Shown: positions 11,080-22,703 of the stretch, one piece after another
How the letters are laid out: each line of letters begins with the position of its first letter
How positions within the stretch are numbered: the stretch's first letter is position 1
Source: Ophioderma brevispina
Taxonomy: Eukaryota > Echinodermata > Ophiuroidea > Amphilepidida > Ophiodermatidae
Length of the DNA: 64,000 nt
NCBI GenBank assembly: GCA_023653785.1
Contig: JAMKCH010007210.1
Location: forward strand, 50,573 to 114,572
Reading direction: 5' to 3'
Position numbers and translations under genes: made by a program
Notes under the pieces: model-generated
Databases searched by the model: none
Seen by the model: only the letters and a program-made list of their open reading frames with translations
Told to the model about the DNA's origin: nothing

Positions 11080-12003
11080 ATACGGTAATGTGAGGGCAGT
11101 TATAGTCGATCCCACTCAGCGTGTCACCAGAGGAAAATTTTTGGATAGCGTCGAGTAGTTGGGAGCGGATGCAGAATAAGACAAGCCGATTCACCTGTTT
11201 CATTCAAGGAACGATCTAAGGTAAATCCGGCCTTCATGGTGATGACTCATTTTTATATGAGAGGGAGAGAGTCAAAGCTTTGTTGTTCTTTTCGTATCGA
11301 AAACACGGGATAAAGTCAGTCAAGGCCATACATTCAACCACCTGTTACATTGCATACCATTGAAGCAAATACGCATTAGTCAGAATGTTTTTGTCTATAA
11401 AATGGGCTCCTTACGTTGACTGAATGAGTTCATTAACATAGATTGATTTTTCTCTGTATCAGGCTACATTGTTTCAATAGATTTTAACGGGAATTTAATT
11501 TTCAACAACACTGCACTCCCCTCATTTCAATGCAATGCCCATACCTTCCAGGAAAGTACTAGAGGTGACACGATGGGTTTAATCACTATAAAGGAATTGA
11601 TATTGGTGTTTGAGCTCTCATTCACTGTAACGGAGGCAGCAATGGTGGTGGTAAGAACACCTGATTATGAAGAATTCAAATGCTATATCATCGCAAAAGG
11701 TAACTGTAAATGTAAATCCCGCACATGTTTACAATTAGCACTATAAGGGACAAACTACCCTGAACTACCATCGAAAACGCTATAACAAACATCTGTATGT
11801 TTTCTTATTGCTTCAGACATTCAGCATACAAGTAATCTTGGAAACAAAAGAGATGACCTATTTTATCCACCTAATGTGGACGACATATGGTCTCATATCA
11901 CGTTGACGGACAGTTTGCCTTCTACTGTGTAACAAGACATGTTGGGCTCAAAAACTCGTGATCATTTTAATTTTTCAATTTCAATAGTCACAAACACAGC
12001 ACC
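11080..12003 (+). promoter_or_regulatory. 5' region of gene copy A: TATA-like box and 5' UTR intron
   Basis: Comparison with the region before copy B (29290-29636) shows a conserved TATA-like box (ctataaagg, near 11586-11594), then cactgtaa about 35 bp on, then a conserved donor (G|GTAAGAA, GT at 11651). An acceptor (tgcttcag, ending 11816) is followed by ACATTCAG in both copies. This suggests a 5' UTR intron of about 166 bp. The start codon at 12004 lies in the context caccATGaaagtta. The 19 bp AATGTGAGGGCAGTTATA match to block 2 lies at about 11086, some 480 bp before the TATA-like box. Confidence 0.55.
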
Positions 12004-14215
12004 ATGAAAGTTACAAGAATCGCAGGCTTATCGCCATCCTGATTTGCTTGCGTCATTTCAATAAGGGCGACGATGTGAGCTGTTCACTTGAACCTACGAT
12101 TAAGACCAAGAGATCTTTCAGTCAAATATCGATGAACTGTCTTCAATCTACCTACTCTTGAATTTACAACCAGCGAATACAATGAGAACCATTTGGATCC
12201 TAACGAACTCGACAGATGTCATTGATTCCATCTACATTTGTCGGACACATGGTGAAGAGGACAGTTTTAATTGCTCCTGTGTCCCTTTGACTTTCAGAAA
12301 CTCTCCTCGGAGCCCTGAGCTTTGGTGTGCTCACAATAATAATCACTTTAGACGATTCTGATTGCTTTAAGAATGCATCAACCAACGAAGAAAGAATCCG
12401 GCTCATTGTTAATAAATTGACAAGGCTTTCAGGCTTTCAGAAAAAAGCCGTGAAGGAGTACAATAGGGAAGCGGAGGAAAATGATGACATGGTAATCGAC
12501 GAAGAAAGCTACGACTTTTTGCCTAGAAAACATTCACCCAGCAACTGGTACCTCAACTGGCCCTATGTACAAAGTCTGCCACGACATCGCAAATTACATC
12601 CGAATACCACATGCTGGAAGGAGACCATGGTAAAGTGACATCTGTTCGGGTACCGGTCCATCCCGCGCTTTTAGACCAGTGCACTTCGCAGATTTGGGTA
12701 CTCTTTCTTCATTACTATACTGGTACCTTTTCAACCTCTACTCGAGCTTTCCTGTAACACGTTTCCGTGGCAGAAATCGCCTGCGAGGAAGACATGATCC
12801 GAATTGATATCCGACCACTGCCTTTTGGATTGTGGCATTTGTTATTTTTCGCGAAACTTAAATGCAAAGACTACTCATTATTGTGTACTTCGTGTTGCGT
12901 TGTCAATGCAACAACGCACCAACGTGCTATTCTTGTGATTGTATTCGATGTGTTATTAACTTTTTTATACGAACTGCAAGGTGGGGTATTTTCCTCTTCA
13001 TTTTCTGTTTTATACCATGTATACCTATCTTATATGGACAAAACGAGTATCAACTACGTAAAGATGTTGTTAAGAGATCTGACGTGTTGTCGGGTTACTG
13101 GGGGGGGGGGGGACTTGAAATTGTGATTTGTTATTCTATTTCCACATTTGTATTAGCAGTAATTTGGAATTTCTGTCAAATTGATCAGCTTAGAAATAGC
13201 TTGCACACATTTTTTGATCAAAATGAAAGAGAAGCCTTGAAAAATGTTCTACCCAATCAAAATGACAGCTCCAAACTGAATAGACTCTTTGATGACATGA
13301 TACTCGCGTGGAATCTTCCCGTATGGATTGGTATCGACACAGCTAACGTCCCTGAAGAGAATCTGAAATGTTTCTGGGTGAAAGTACTTTTCTTATGGTT
13401 TTTCAGAGTGATACCGTTAGCGTACTGCGTTTATGCTATAGCGGCAATCGTGTTTTCGAGCATATACAACGTGACCAATCGTTGCTGGGCAAGCTGGGCA
13501 ATTATCCCTGGTTTAATGTTTTTTTGTTTTGCTGGGAGTTAGCATCCTCATAACCGTACTCATCTTCTTCGTGATCTTCATAGCTTTTACACATTTAATA
13601 GAAATCCTGGTTTATACATTCGTTGGTTTGGTAGTTAACATCAAATCGATTATCCCTCTGTGTGTGTTGGGTCCACAGAGCTGGAATAACGTCGTTGGTT
13701 GGGTCTGGCAGTGGCTTCCTATGTCCTGGAAGCAATCATTGGTTACTATAATACGTATGCTGATTTATTTGTTGAAATTTTTAAACTAACTTGCAAATGT
13801 CAAACTAAAAAAGAAATTCGTCAAAATGTCATTGATGAAAATCAAACGTTTCCACTGAAACTTTTTGAAGAGGTGGCATACTGCGTCAAACCTTGGATAG
13901 GTACCTTATTGCAGATTGTTCTGGTGAACTTTATCTCAGTTTTCATAATTGCCATATTGGGTTACAAGATTTTGGTTGAAATTGATGCTTTGAATGACCT
14001 GTCACCTTTTCAGGAGTTTTTGGTTCAGTAATTGTGGCCCTTATCTTGCCTCTCATACAATTAGTGATTGCGTCTCCGCCACTACAGAGATGCAACCAGG
14101 AGGCGAAGAAAATGAGAATGAGTCAATTGATAAAAAACATGTACCCGCCGCCACCACCGCAAGCAGCCGCACCATCACCAACAGGCAGGGCCGTCGCCAT
14201 GCCAGGGGTGTGTGA
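12004..14215 (+). pseudogene. Membrane protein family X, copy A (broken)
   Basis: This copy aligns along its whole length with copy B at 29637-32054. The first half (12004-12770, signal peptide and ectodomain) has many frameshifts and stops. The best-preserved part is the open frame 12862-13542, covering the cysteine cluster and membrane segments with landmarks GQNEYQLRK, FDDMILAWNLPVWIGIDTAN and LAYCVYA. Frames then change near 13540 and near 13670, where a 28 bp insertion interrupts VLG|LAVASYVL. The last open part is 13699-14031 (TCKCQTKKEIRQNVIDEN, PWIGTLLQIVLVNFISVF), followed after another shift by a short basic, Pro-rich tail. A G11-13 run near 13100 replaces a shorter G run of copy B. 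The function is unknown; it was presumably a cell-surface or endomembrane protein before decay. Homology to copy B ends near 14210. Confidence 0.75.
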
Positions 14216-14224
14216 GGGGGTGGA

Positions 14225-14362
14225 ACAACCACCCAGCGACCCTCAAGAAAAGAAAAGAAGGAAAGGAAAGCGAGAAGAAAGAAGAGAAAAAGAAAAAATG
14301 AGGAATAGAGGCGAAGAGAAAGAAAAAGAAAAGGAAAAAAGGAAGAAGAAAACGGAAATATT
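14225..14362 (+). repeat. Polypurine (GA-rich) tract
   Basis: About 135 bp of almost pure A and G on the plus strand directly follow the homology of gene copy A. The Lys/Glu/Arg-rich open frame across it is a composition effect and not a protein domain. Confidence 0.85.
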
Positions 14363-14370
14363 ATAAGTTA

Positions 14371-14475
14371 AAGGGAAACCACGGGAAACAGAAGATTCGT
14401 AGTTACGTTATTCACGAGGGTGAAGCCCGAGTGGATTCGCATAACTACGAATCTTCTGTTGCGAGTGGTTTCCCT
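14371..14475. mobile_element. MITE-E, short hairpin element
   Basis: The left arm (aagggaaaccac then aacagaagattcgtagtta) pairs with the right arm (taactacgaatcttctgtt then gtggtttccct), with a small loop around 14405-14435. The inner motif ACGAATCTTCTGTT recurs in the element at 18935-19140. Confidence 0.7.
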
Positions 14476-14989
14476 GCATTTAGCTATTGCTTATAATGTC
14501 GAATCAATGTCCGTAACAAACCCATCAATCCGTTTGAATACTTGTGGATTCGTAACTTTTCTGAGTTGAATATGGTACATTCATCTCAGCTTTTACATAG
14601 GCTCTGTTTTGCATATTTACTAATCCACTAAGAATCTGAAAGATTAATTATCGATTAGCTTTTCGAGTCCACACATCAGTATAAGTAGGGTGTAGTTATG
14701 CTACGTGTACATGTGCGTGTCTTAATGTCTCATTTACCCAACAGTGGACATGATGGTTACAAAGTAGTCTCAAAGTAAACCTTAGTTTAGAGGAGGAATG
14801 GATTTTTTGAAAAATAGGCAACGATGTGTATACTGCACACCCAGATATTCCAGTCAACTGCAGAATCATACACTTTGGAAATATATTCATGAGAGTTTAT
14901 ACAGGACAAGATTTGATTTTGATTTGTACTATTCTTCCGGATTACAACATTGGTAGAACAGGTGAAGATTTACAGTCTGGAAGGTGCGT
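14476..14989. other. No gene recognised
   Basis: AT-rich spacer. A 64-codon minus-strand frame (14696-14890) has no motif. Confidence 0.4.
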
Positions 14990-15039
14990 GATCTTCTAAT
15001 TGTCTCATTTTAGGCCAAATTTGTCCGGGGAGGGTACTC

Positions 15040-15145
15040 AACATACATGACTATACAGGAACATGCCGCAAATGTGGGTCTCATTTTGCAGCCCGCTGGT
15101 ATATGAATGAACACTTTTTTCATTCTAATTTGGTATAGTAAAAGG
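15040..15145 (+). pseudogene. Possible C2H2 zinc finger of the R2/NeSL-like LINE
   Basis: A short frame reads HDYTGTCRKCGSHFAARWYM and continues NEHFFH, giving a C-x2-C then H-x2-H pattern. N-terminal C2H2 fingers that bind target DNA are known in R2/NeSL-type elements. It lies 220 bp before the first RT motif on the same strand. The spacing of the histidines is unusual, so it may be coincidence. Confidence 0.35.
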
Positions 15146-15359
15146 TCCTTTTTTTTAATTTAGAAATTTTTTTTTAGAAATGAGTCAAATTTCCTTAATC
15201 TGAAGCCAAAATGTTCTGAACAATTCTTGTAAAATCGTTCCAATTCCCTCAATCTGCAGCCAAATTTATAATAAGGTCGAAAATTTTGAGGAAAATGTCA
15301 AATTTGTGTTAAATTTGGCCGTAAAAATAAAAAATCGTATCATGTGCCGTAGCCCTGTT

Positions 15360-15710
15360 TGACTAAAAAATAAACGCGGATGCTTCGGACAAAAGAAGCT
15401 GAGATAAATCCCGTGTTTCTGCCTCCGGACCCCGATGGATTACATTATGGACCTGTTAAAAAGTTTTAATTGATCACCATGTTCTAGCAACGCTTTATAA
15501 TAAGATCATTGAGGGGAGTAAACCACCCATCTTTGTGGACTGTTATGCTTCATAAGAACAAGAAAGGTGATACAAATATGCAGGAAAACTTTACAATGGT
15601 ATGCAGTTCATCTTGCCATTGGTTAAAATATTCCACCAAATATGACTGATAGCTCCACGACTATATAATTGACCAATGGTTTTGATCTACTAGCTTTCAA
15701 AAAGCCTTCC
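15360..15710 (+). pseudogene. R2/NeSL-like RT, N-terminal part
   Basis: Broken frames give PDPDGLHYGPVKKF, DHHVLATLYNKIIEGSKPP and LHKNKKGDTNMQENF (near 15540-15585), which match the start of the RT domain (GPDG.. and the HKKGD...N..NFRPI region). The piece stops at SFQKAFL, exactly where MITE-C begins. Confidence 0.6.
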
Positions 15711-16343
15711 TAACCCTCGTCTTACCAGCCTTTTTGGTAAAACACGGTTGATCAGGCGGGGGGAGGTGTTACACCCCCCTCGAGAATTTTGTTATAAAGC
15801 ACCCGATGCTTAGATGTGATACCCATGGATAGCTATGGTCTCTCTTTCTATTGATACCAAAATAAGTACCAAATACCTAGTATGGCGTCACAATGACCGT
15901 CATCAAGTCCGCGATGGAAGTCGGCAAAATTGGCATTTTCACCGAAAATAGGCGAACATACAAATTTTTGGTCAAAAATCGCAGATATATGGATTTTCAT
16001 GCGGGTTTTCTCAGCTTCTAAATGATGGTATTGGCTAGTTACATAAACATTAGAGTTTTAGAGCCATACTGTGCATAATATTTTCAAAAATGCACCATAA
16101 AATAGTCTTTGGGTGTCAACCACACCCCCCCCCTCCTTCGACTTTGACGCCATACCTACCCCGGTGAAGGTGCTTGCTACCTGCTTCCCTTCGCATTTTT
16201 TTCGCTTGATGTTGAAAATGACAGGAAAGGATGACAGGGAGAACGATTCCCTAGAAGCTTTTTACGGAAATGTTTGTAGCATTTTAGCGCACCGCGAGCG
16301 AAGTTCACTGGGGGGTGGTAACCACCCCCTGTAGACGAGGGTT
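15711..16343. mobile_element. MITE-C, complete copy, about 630 bp
   Basis: Left end aaccctcgtcttaccagcc, right end gtagacgagggttt, giving inverted ends ACCCTCGTCT(T)AC. Inside are blocks shared with the other copies: cacccgatgctta, gatagctatggtc, tagtatggcgtcacaatgac, gattttcatgcgg and gagttttagagcc. This copy lacks the MITE-D insert and so shows the empty site (ggctagttacataaa, near 16033). It interrupts the RT frame of the host LINE. The 73-codon frame at 16113-16334 lies within it and is not a gene. Confidence 0.78.
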
Positions 16344-16379
16344 TTTTTTTTAAAGGTAAAAATTAAAAATGGGTGGTTT

Positions 16380-17500
16380 GTTGTATGAAATAACCCAAGT
16401 GCTTCATGAAATCATCTATCATTCTAGAGGACGGTCACATTACGTGGTTCGACTGGGAGGATGATTTGGTCATTTCCATGTTCTAATTCACTTACCTCAC
16501 GAGCGGAATTATATTCCACCAATGATTAGACTATACATTCAAAAATCTTATTTGTCTCTCTCAAAGGTGCGTCACTTACAAAATCATGGATATCTGATCA
16601 TCTTTAAAAAGGCATCTTCCAGGGTGATTCCGTTATCCCCAATAATTTTCATTTTGTGTTTCAATCAATGATTGAATCTCTTGAAACTTGAACTGGTATT
16701 CAATATGGTTTGACTTGATTGATGGTTCAAAAATTATTACAAACCGGTTTCGGACTGAGACTTTGTTTGATAAAGGGTAACAAGAGATTCATCAGGAGGT
16801 TAGAGTAAGACTATTTGATCAAACAAAACTCATGTCTCTGACAACTTAAGCCTTCCAATGCAGATCCCTGTCTATCTCTCGTGGTACAGCTATACTAAAT
16901 TTCCTTAGTTTGAAAGACAACGATATCAGATGCAATAACAAAGAAACCCAATAAGTCTGGATCTTGTCACATTCAAAAATAAACCAATCTGGAGGTATAT
17001 GAATATATTCAAGCAAAAGGTCAGCGAAGGACTTGAAAATATGTTAATTTGTATTCAGAATGAATTAGGTTGTGCAGAGTATTCATGCCCTTCTTCGTTT
17101 TTTTTACTGTTAATGGTAATGTGCCAAACTCATATTGACAGTCTTGATGCTTACGTCGATCGCTGCCTTAACTCATGGAGTGGATTACACTCCCTCGTTT
17201 ACAGTTTCGCTTTTCGGCACATCCTATGTCTGTTATAAAAGGATCTCTGACATACCTTAGGTCATGTGCTATGGCCCACCTTTCTTTCTCGGATTAAAGG
17301 GGGATTGAATTGGAAGACTCTAAACTGAAAGAGAAATCAATGGACTAGGAAAATATCGGGTCTGCGAAATCTGAAGACATTTTTCATTGGGCCGCATATA
17401 AAGAGGAGCAATCTCTTAAAATGTGTCTGCAGAAAGCGGATTAATAATACCGTTTCTGAATATTGGCATAATCATGTCAAGTCTCTGCTCGTTCATGGTC
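16380..17500 (+). pseudogene. R2/NeSL-like RT, core to thumb
   Basis: It resumes after the MITE with HEIIYHSRGRSHY and TWFDWEDDLVIS (the first catalytic motif region, near 16440-16470). Next come PPMIRLYIQKSYLSLSKV (near 16520-16570) and a GD..SPIIF-like stretch near 16630, then pieces matching the region after the catalytic YADD. The YADD motif itself is not readable. It ends with WHNHVKSLLVHGRFLDLLSA across 17465-17520. Several frameshifts are present. Confidence 0.55.
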
Positions 17501-17505
17501 GGTTT

Positions 17506-18190
17506 TTGGACTTGCTTTCAGCAGAAGCCAAGGCCTACCAATGGAAGAGTGTTAATTTTAACCTTCTTACTGCGGTCTGTAAATTTCCTATCAACTCTTT
17601 GACTGACGCTCTCAATACCAAGGTTAATCTTAAAAGATGGGGTAAAGCTTTGAGTCATAAGTGCATCCTGTGCTCTCATAGAGCCACTCTCCACCATATC
17701 TTAAATCATTGTAAAGTTTCTTTGGAGCAAGGGAGATTTACTTGGCGGCATAATAATATTCTCCGCTACATTTAGAGAACAATTCAAACCGGATTCTCCC
17801 AAGATGATTCTGAAAAACCTATAATTACTTGCGATCTGCCCGGTTCTCATGGTTCTAGCCATGGGAAAACATCCACCATTCCTATTGTACTAGAACCGGG
17901 CAAAACATCCACCATTCCTATTAGTTGTACTGTCGCCGATCTTATCCCTGATATATGTCTGTTTTGGGAAGGTTGGAAGAAGTTTGTATTATTGAGTTGA
18001 CTGTCCCATTTGAACTAAACATCAATGAAGCTCACCAAAGGAAAATAGACAAATATACTGCACTGGTTTCTGATATCGAGAGCAATGGTTTTAAATGTAA
18101 ATATATTGAAATCGGGAGTTGTGGATAGACCTACTTCTCTCAGGACAATCTAGCCAGAATAAAGGAAATTCTGAAACTTACCAAAAATGG
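17506..18190 (+). pseudogene. R2/NeSL-like C-terminus: Cys/His motif and restriction-like endonuclease
   Basis: The open frame 17506-17775 (89 codons) reads AYQWKSVNFNLLTAVCKF, then LKRWGKALSHKCILCSHRAT, LHHILNHC and GRFTWRHNNILRYI, a C-x2-C ... H-x4-C motif typical before the endonuclease. After stops, 17960-18150 gives PDICLF, ELTVPFELNINEAHQRKIDK, YTALVSDIESNGF and KYIEIGSCG, the PD ... E.TVP.E ... K..KY endonuclease pattern, which is expected to nick the target. The same pattern occurs at 9060-9590. A short direct repeat of about 40 bp (aaaacatccaccattcctatt) is seen at 17863-17922. Confidence 0.68.
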
Positions 18191-18215
18191 GGCTCAATTT
18201 ATAGTTCTGGGATAA

Positions 18216-18934
18216 CATCAGTAAGCTTGCCATTCTGTTATCCCTTCCATATTTCATGCTAAATGCGACCCAACATGTGCCAACCACCCACTTCTGAATA
18301 TTTAGCTGTTTCTTAACACTTAAGTGACCGGGGGGTTCCTAGGGACCCTCAAAATTTGTTTTCGCGCTGGCCGCTTTACGCGTGGGATTTTTGCGCCGAA
18401 ATTGTTAGTAATTGTCTGACTTTTAAATGCGCTTCTTTTCGTACCCAAAAAATTAAAATCGGCCACGGGGTTATTATGCTAATTAGTTGAGGGTCCATTT
18501 GTCAAAAAACAGAACCAAAGAATTTGTTTTTGTGTTGATATATGTTTACCATACATATAATAAACAATTATTAGTAACGTTAAAAATAATTCAACGTGCT
18601 GAACCAAACAATTTCATTGTGGACGTTCCTAAACCGTTACTGTACAGTAAAGCTAGAGTATATGCTAATGGGATTTCTATGGCTTATCCTGCCAGGTCCT
18701 TTTAAAAATCAAACATGTTAACATTGGAGTGCATGTGGTTTTAAAAAATAACAAAAATAATAAAAGTACATTATTATTTTGGCAGAGAAACTAAACTTTT
18801 AATATCGATAACACAAGTAAAACTTCAGGACAACAACAAAATAACTCCCTGTATCCCATGTCGTTATTTTCGCATGATTCTGTTAATTTTGTAGGCCTAT
18901 TTTCAATTCGTTCACCCGTTAATACCACAGCATG
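18216..18934. other. Unassigned, with one small open frame
   Basis: An open frame of 72 codons at 18487-18705 has no recognised motif. A GGGACCCTC near 18340 and a GAGGGTCC near 18489 form a weak inverted pair. I do not call a gene. Confidence 0.3.
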
Positions 18935-19140
18935 GTCAATCTATTTACTAAATCGTGAGATCATTTTCTACGAATCTTCTGTTAAACATGTTAATGTGTG
19001 GATTAAATTCCTCGTGGTTTCGTAGATACGAATCCACACTTAACTACTGTAGATTCGTAGATACAAGTCTACACTTAGACATGGTAACAGAAGATTTTAT
19101 AGAAATTAGACCTCGGTTTAGTAAATAGAGTGACGTCACT
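18935..19140. mobile_element. MITE-E relative, about 205 bp
   Basis: The left arm (ctatttactaaatcgtgag ... acgaatcttctgtt) pairs with the right arm (aacagaagatt ... ctcggtttagtaaatagag) over about 55 bp with mismatches. The core ACGAATCTTCTGTT is shared with 14371-14475. No coding capacity. Confidence 0.6.
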
Positions 19141-19195
19141 GCAATGGTTTAATAGGAAGAGAACAGCGTAAAATGCATAAGACTGAACTTGAGAT

Positions 19196-22100
19196 TTAAC
19201 ATAGACCCAAATATATCCCTTACGTCCCTAGAGGAAATGACTACAACATCACGATTACCGAAAAAAGAATATAGTGGTATTTGTGTTGTTAGATAGAGGA
19301 GTACTTTCCCCCTAAACACAAGGCAGAGGTCCGCTCCGTGATTTTGAAAAGTGGCAAAATGACATATAATTTAAGGGATATAGCAATTAATGACATCCTT
19401 TATGCAACTCAACTAGGTTTTGTTTGAAATGTGGTCCAACTAGTTTTCTTTGGAGTCAAGGTACCTTGATGAGAAGTTGATTGTTACCCGTCGATGTCGA
19501 TGCGTAGAAATCAGTACTCAACCGGCGGGCGTTACATGGCTCTGCCCGGTTCCGCGCGGTTCAAATTAATCCACTTCGTCTGCTCAGGGGGCCGTGATCG
19601 AGTGAGCGATCTACATTGGATAGGGCAAGCAAGCATGTCTCTGGGAAACAATAAAAAAGTTTTAGTGAGTCTCCCTGATACATCTGCTTGCCCCTAATCA
19701 ATGTAGATCATAACTTATTGCATCTAAATCCAAACTAGCACCGTCTGCTGGAGGTGATGAGATGACAAGGTAGGAGAGAATAAATTACCCTGAATGCTGA
19801 GACGGATTTGAACAGACAAAGCGAACATGAAAGATTCCGAATAATATATATCCCAGGCAAAAAACAAATCTCGGTCATTCAGAAAAAAAATCACCACTTT
19901 TACACTGGTTGCTACGGAAATAGGGGGTTAAACACATGACATTCACCATTTTGACATGACATGGCCCAGTTCATGACTAGGTCACAGAGGAACGAAACTT
20001 CCATTGCTCGGAACCCGAGGCGGAACCAGTGAAATTCATCCCCGTAACCCGACTAGGAACTACCACTCTGCTCTTTATGAGAATTTCCATGCATTAATTT
20101 CAAGCTAATAGCAGAGGATGTAAAGGGTAAAATAGAGGGTGTAAAGGGCGAATTTCACCCTCAATTCACCCATTTCATGCTGGTTCACCCCATTATTGTT
20201 TTAAGAGCTGAGACACCAGTGAACAACTCTGGTGCTGCCCATGTAACGGGGGATGAAACGGGGGAAAAAAAAAAAAAAAAAAAAATACTCAACAAATGTG
20301 GACAATTTTCAACTTATTTTGATTTATATGTAATCTACGTTACTTAAGCTTTCCATCCATACCAAATTTTCCAAATATTCAGAATCATGACATATTTCCT
20401 TTAACATAGACCCAAATATATCCCTTACGTCCCTAGAGGAAATGACTAGCAACATGACGATTACCGCAAAAAAGAAGGTAGTGGTATTTGTGTTGTTAGA
20501 TCTAGGAGTACTTTCCCCCTAAACACAAGGCAGAGGTCCGCTCCGTGATTTTGAAAAGTGGCAAAATGACATATAGGGATTTAAGGGATATAACAATTAA
20601 TGACATCCTTTATGCTGAACTCAACTAGGTTTTGTTTGAAATGTGGTCCAACTAGTTTTCTTTGGAGTCAAGGTACCTTGATGAGAAGTTGATTGTTACC
20701 CGTTATGTCGATGCGTAGAAATCAATACTCAACCGGCGGGCGTTACATGGCTCTGCCCGGTTCCGCGCGGTTCAAATTAATCCACTTCGTCTGCTCAGGG
20801 GGCCGTGATCGAGTGAGCGATCTACATTGGATAGGGCAAGCAAGCATGTCTCTGGAAAACAATAAAACGATAAGTTTTAGTGAGTCTCCCTGATACATCT
20901 GCTTGCCCCTAATCAATGTAGATCATAACTTATTGCATCTAAATCCAAACTAGCACCGTCTGCTGGAGGTGATGAGATGACAAGGTAGGAGAGAATACAT
21001 TACCCTGAATGCTGAGACGGATTTGAATAGACAAAGCGAACATGAAAGATTCCGAATAATATATATCCCAGGCAAAAAACAAATCTCGGTCATTCAGAAA
21101 AAAAATCACCACTTTTACACTGGTTGCTACGGAAATAGGGGGTTAAACACATGACATTCACCATTTTGACATGACATGGCCCAGTTCATGACTAGGTCAC
21201 AGAGGAACGAAACTTCCATTGCTCGGAACCCGAGGCGGAACCAGTGAAATTCATCCCCGTAACCCGACTAGGAACTACCACTCTGCTCTTTATGAGAATT
21301 TCCATGCATTAATTTCAAGCTAATAGCAGAGGATGTAAAGGGTAAAATAGAGGGTGTAAAGGGCGAATTTCACCCTCAATTCACCCATTTCATGCTGGTT
21401 CACCCCATTATTGTTTTAAGAGCTGAGACACCAGTGAACAACTCTGGTGCTGCCCATGTAACGGGGGATGAAACGGGGGAAAAAAAAAAAAAAAAAAAAA
21501 TACTCAACAAATGTGGACAATTTTCAACTTATTTTGATTTATATGTAATCTACGTTACTTAAGCTTTCCATCCATACCAAATTTTCCAAATATTCAGAAT
21601 CATGACATATTTCCTTTAACATAGACCCAAATATATCCCTTACGTCCCTAGAGGAAATGACTAGCAACATGACGATTACCGCAAAAAAGAAGGTAGTGGT
21701 ATTTGTGTTGTTAGATCTAGGAGTACTTTCCCCCTAAACACAAGGCAGAGGTCCGCTCCGTGATTTTGAAAAGTGGCAAAATGACATATAGGGATTTAAG
21801 GGATATAACAATTAATGACATCCTTTATGCTGAACTCAACTAGGTTTTGTTTGAAATGTGGTCCAACTAGTTTTCTTTGGAGTCAAGGTACCTTGATGAG
21901 AAGTTGATTGTTACCCGTTATGTCGATGCGTAGAAATCAATACTCAACCGGCGGGCGTTACATGGCTCTGCCCGGTTCCGCGCGGTTCAAATTAATCCAC
22001 TTCGTCTGCTCAGGGGGCCGTGATCGAGTGAGCGATCTACATTGGATAGGGCAAGCAAGCATGTCTCTGGAAAACAATAAAACGATAAGTTTTAGTGAGT

Positions 22101-22703
22101 CTCCCTGATACATCTGCTTGCCCTAATCAATGTAGATCATAACTTATTGCATCTAAATCCAAACTAGCACCGTCTGCTGGAGGTGATGAGATGACAAGGT
22201 AGGAGAGAATACATTACCCTGAATGCTGAGACGGATTTGAATAGACAAAGCGAACATGAAAGATTCCGAATAATATATATCCCAGGCAAAAAACAAATCT
22301 CGGTCATTCAGAAAAAATCACCACTTTTACACTGGTTGCTACGGAAATAGGGGGTTAAACACATGACATTCACCATTTTGACATGACATGGCCCAGTTCA
22401 TGACTAGGTCACAGAGAAACGAAACTTCCATTGCATAATACAGAGGCGGAACCCGAGGCGGAACCAGTGAAATTCATCCCCGTAACCAGACCAGGAACTA
22501 CCACTCTGCTCTTTATGAGAATCTCCATGCATTAATTTCAAGCTAATAGCAGAGGATGTAAAGGGTAAAATAGAGGGTGTAAAGGGCGAATTTCACCCTC
22601 AATTCACCCATTTCATGCTGGTTCACCCCATTATTGTTTTAAGAGCTGAGACACCAGTGAACAACTCTGGTGCTGCCCATGTAACGGGGGATGAAACGGG
22701 GGA
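19196..22703 (+). repeat. Tandem array of a 1.2 kb unit, 2.9 copies
   Basis: Units start at 19196, 20401 and 21616 (each at ttaacatagacccaaat), giving periods of 1205 and 1215 bp. The copies are nearly identical. Each full unit has, in order, a 66-67 codon frame around gttacatggctctgccc, a hairpin, a GTAAAGGG/TTCACCC-rich part, a small CACCAG...CTGGTG hairpin and a poly-A run of about 22 bp. The third unit ends at 22703 just before its poly-A. The small frame is conserved only as far as DNA identity demands, so it is not called as a gene. Confidence 0.92.
19609..19711. repeat. Hairpin inside unit 1 of the 1.2 kb array
   Basis: gatctacattg ... agggcaagcaag pairs with cttgccccta ... caatgtagatc around a loop of about 50 bases. 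The same hairpin recurs at about 20819-20926 and 22034-22140. It might be an old MITE captured in the unit or a structured transcript segment. Confidence 0.65.

Larger units (their letters stand above)
14990..18215 (+). mobile_element. R2/NeSL-like LINE remnant, split by a MITE
   Basis: Fragments appear in the order expected of a LINE with a restriction-like endonuclease. They are a possible C2H2 finger (15055-15135), the RT start (15360-15710), MITE-C at 15711-16343, the RT core and thumb (16380-17500), a Cys/His gag-knuckle-like end (17506-17775) and a restriction-like endonuclease end (17960-18190). All are on the plus strand and separated by frameshifts and stops. The clade name is tentative; the endonuclease type is the basis. 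Confidence 0.62.

Noticed and set aside
14034..14366. 110-codon frame ending in Lys/Glu/Arg runs
   Set aside because: Its first part is the tail of gene copy A in a shifted frame and the rest is the polypurine tract.
19494..22108. Repeated 66-67 codon frames in the 1.2 kb array
   Set aside because: Conservation is explained by DNA identity of young tandem units; no motif and no start context shared beyond the repeat.
19196..22703. CRISPR-like or phage-like repeat array
   Set aside because: Units are 1.2 kb, there are no short repeats with unique spacers, and the context is animal transposons.
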